Made by a program: the position numbers and the translations under genes
In this document: positions 63,770-64,000 of the stretch, piece by piece
Layout: each line of letters starts with the position of its first letter
Numbering within the stretch: the first letter of the stretch is position 1
Source: Crotophaga sulcirostris
Lineage: Eukaryota > Chordata > Aves > Cuculiformes > Crotophagidae
Assembly (NCBI GenBank): GCA_013397455.1
Contig: VYZB01000381.1
Coordinates: 1-64,000, forward strand
DNA: 64,000 bases
Direction: 5' to 3'
The notes under the pieces: model-generated
Database searches by the model: none
Told to the model about the DNA's origin: nothing
What the model saw: the letters and a program-made list of their open reading frames with translations, nothing else

Positions 63770-64000
63770 TGTTCCCCCACCCCACCGCGTATCCTGTGCT
63801 ACGGCAGCGGCCGCCCAGGCCGGGAGAGGCAGCCCGTGATTTCCTGCTCATGTGTAACCGGGGGGGGGGAAGCGCCTGGGCCTTGGCGTGAGGGACGCTG
63901 GAACCGCACCGTGTGGCGCCCTGCGCGCCGTGGCTGCTCTTGCTCTTCCGGCAGACATTGCCCAGGGCGCCTGGGCGCTCTCCCGCACCCTCCTGTAACC
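63770..64000. promoter_or_regulatory. CpG-rich right edge, possible start of a CpG island
   Basis: From about 63770 the sequence turns GC-rich with many CpGs (for example CAGCGGCCGCCCAGGCCGGG and GCGCCCTGCGCGCCG) and a 10-base G run near 63860. It reaches the window edge, so size and associated gene are unknown. It could be the promoter of the next gene or of a non-coding transcript. Confidence 0.5.

Overview
This window looks like a stretch of bird genome. It holds the 3' end of one protein-coding gene followed by about 62 kb of gene-poor DNA. Two lines of evidence point to a bird. First, five 3'-anchored CR1 LINE fragments are present, four of them carrying recognisable C-terminal CR1 ORF2 code and an octamer tail (CACAGTAT). 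Second, the only gene, at bases 1-661 on the + strand, is the C-terminal part of IRF2BPL, a vertebrate single-exon gene. Its polyproline tract, RING finger and KKERDP C-terminus are all visible. I cannot name the species.

Layout. 1-661: IRF2BPL C-terminal coding sequence, entering from the left edge. 662 to about 1407: its 3' UTR with an AATAAA signal. About 1.4-5.1 kb: non-coding. About 5.14-6.23 kb: a detached CpG island with a SOX-like site and a perfect octamer at its distal edge. From 6.2 kb to about 63.8 kb: a gene desert. In it lie four related, younger CR1 fragments (9.55, 12.93, 33.6 and 61.97 kb), one older CR1 (55.84 kb), several relics that resemble MIR/CORE-SINE elements, a diverged minisatellite (50.1-50.5 kb) and an assembly gap (44534-44608). 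From about 63.77 kb to the edge the sequence becomes CpG-rich again, possibly the start of another island.

No other line of coding sequence convinced me. The remaining open frames are short, lack recognisable domains and overlap each other on both strands, as expected by chance. From what I know of vertebrate gene order, the flank downstream of IRF2BPL is a long intergenic interval before LRRC74A/ANGEL1/VASH1, which fits what is seen here.

The desert is best read as a possible regulatory landscape. By eye I find near-perfect transcription-factor sites: a pair of RFX X-boxes at 52280-52328, further X-boxes at 23906 and 60369, a perfect 13-bp Maf element at 34971, a strong CTCF-like site at 19059, and a fully paired hairpin containing two octamers at 13565-13618. 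These are sequence matches only; function is inference. I found no new biological system comparable to a defence locus or biosynthetic cluster, and none would be expected in this setting.
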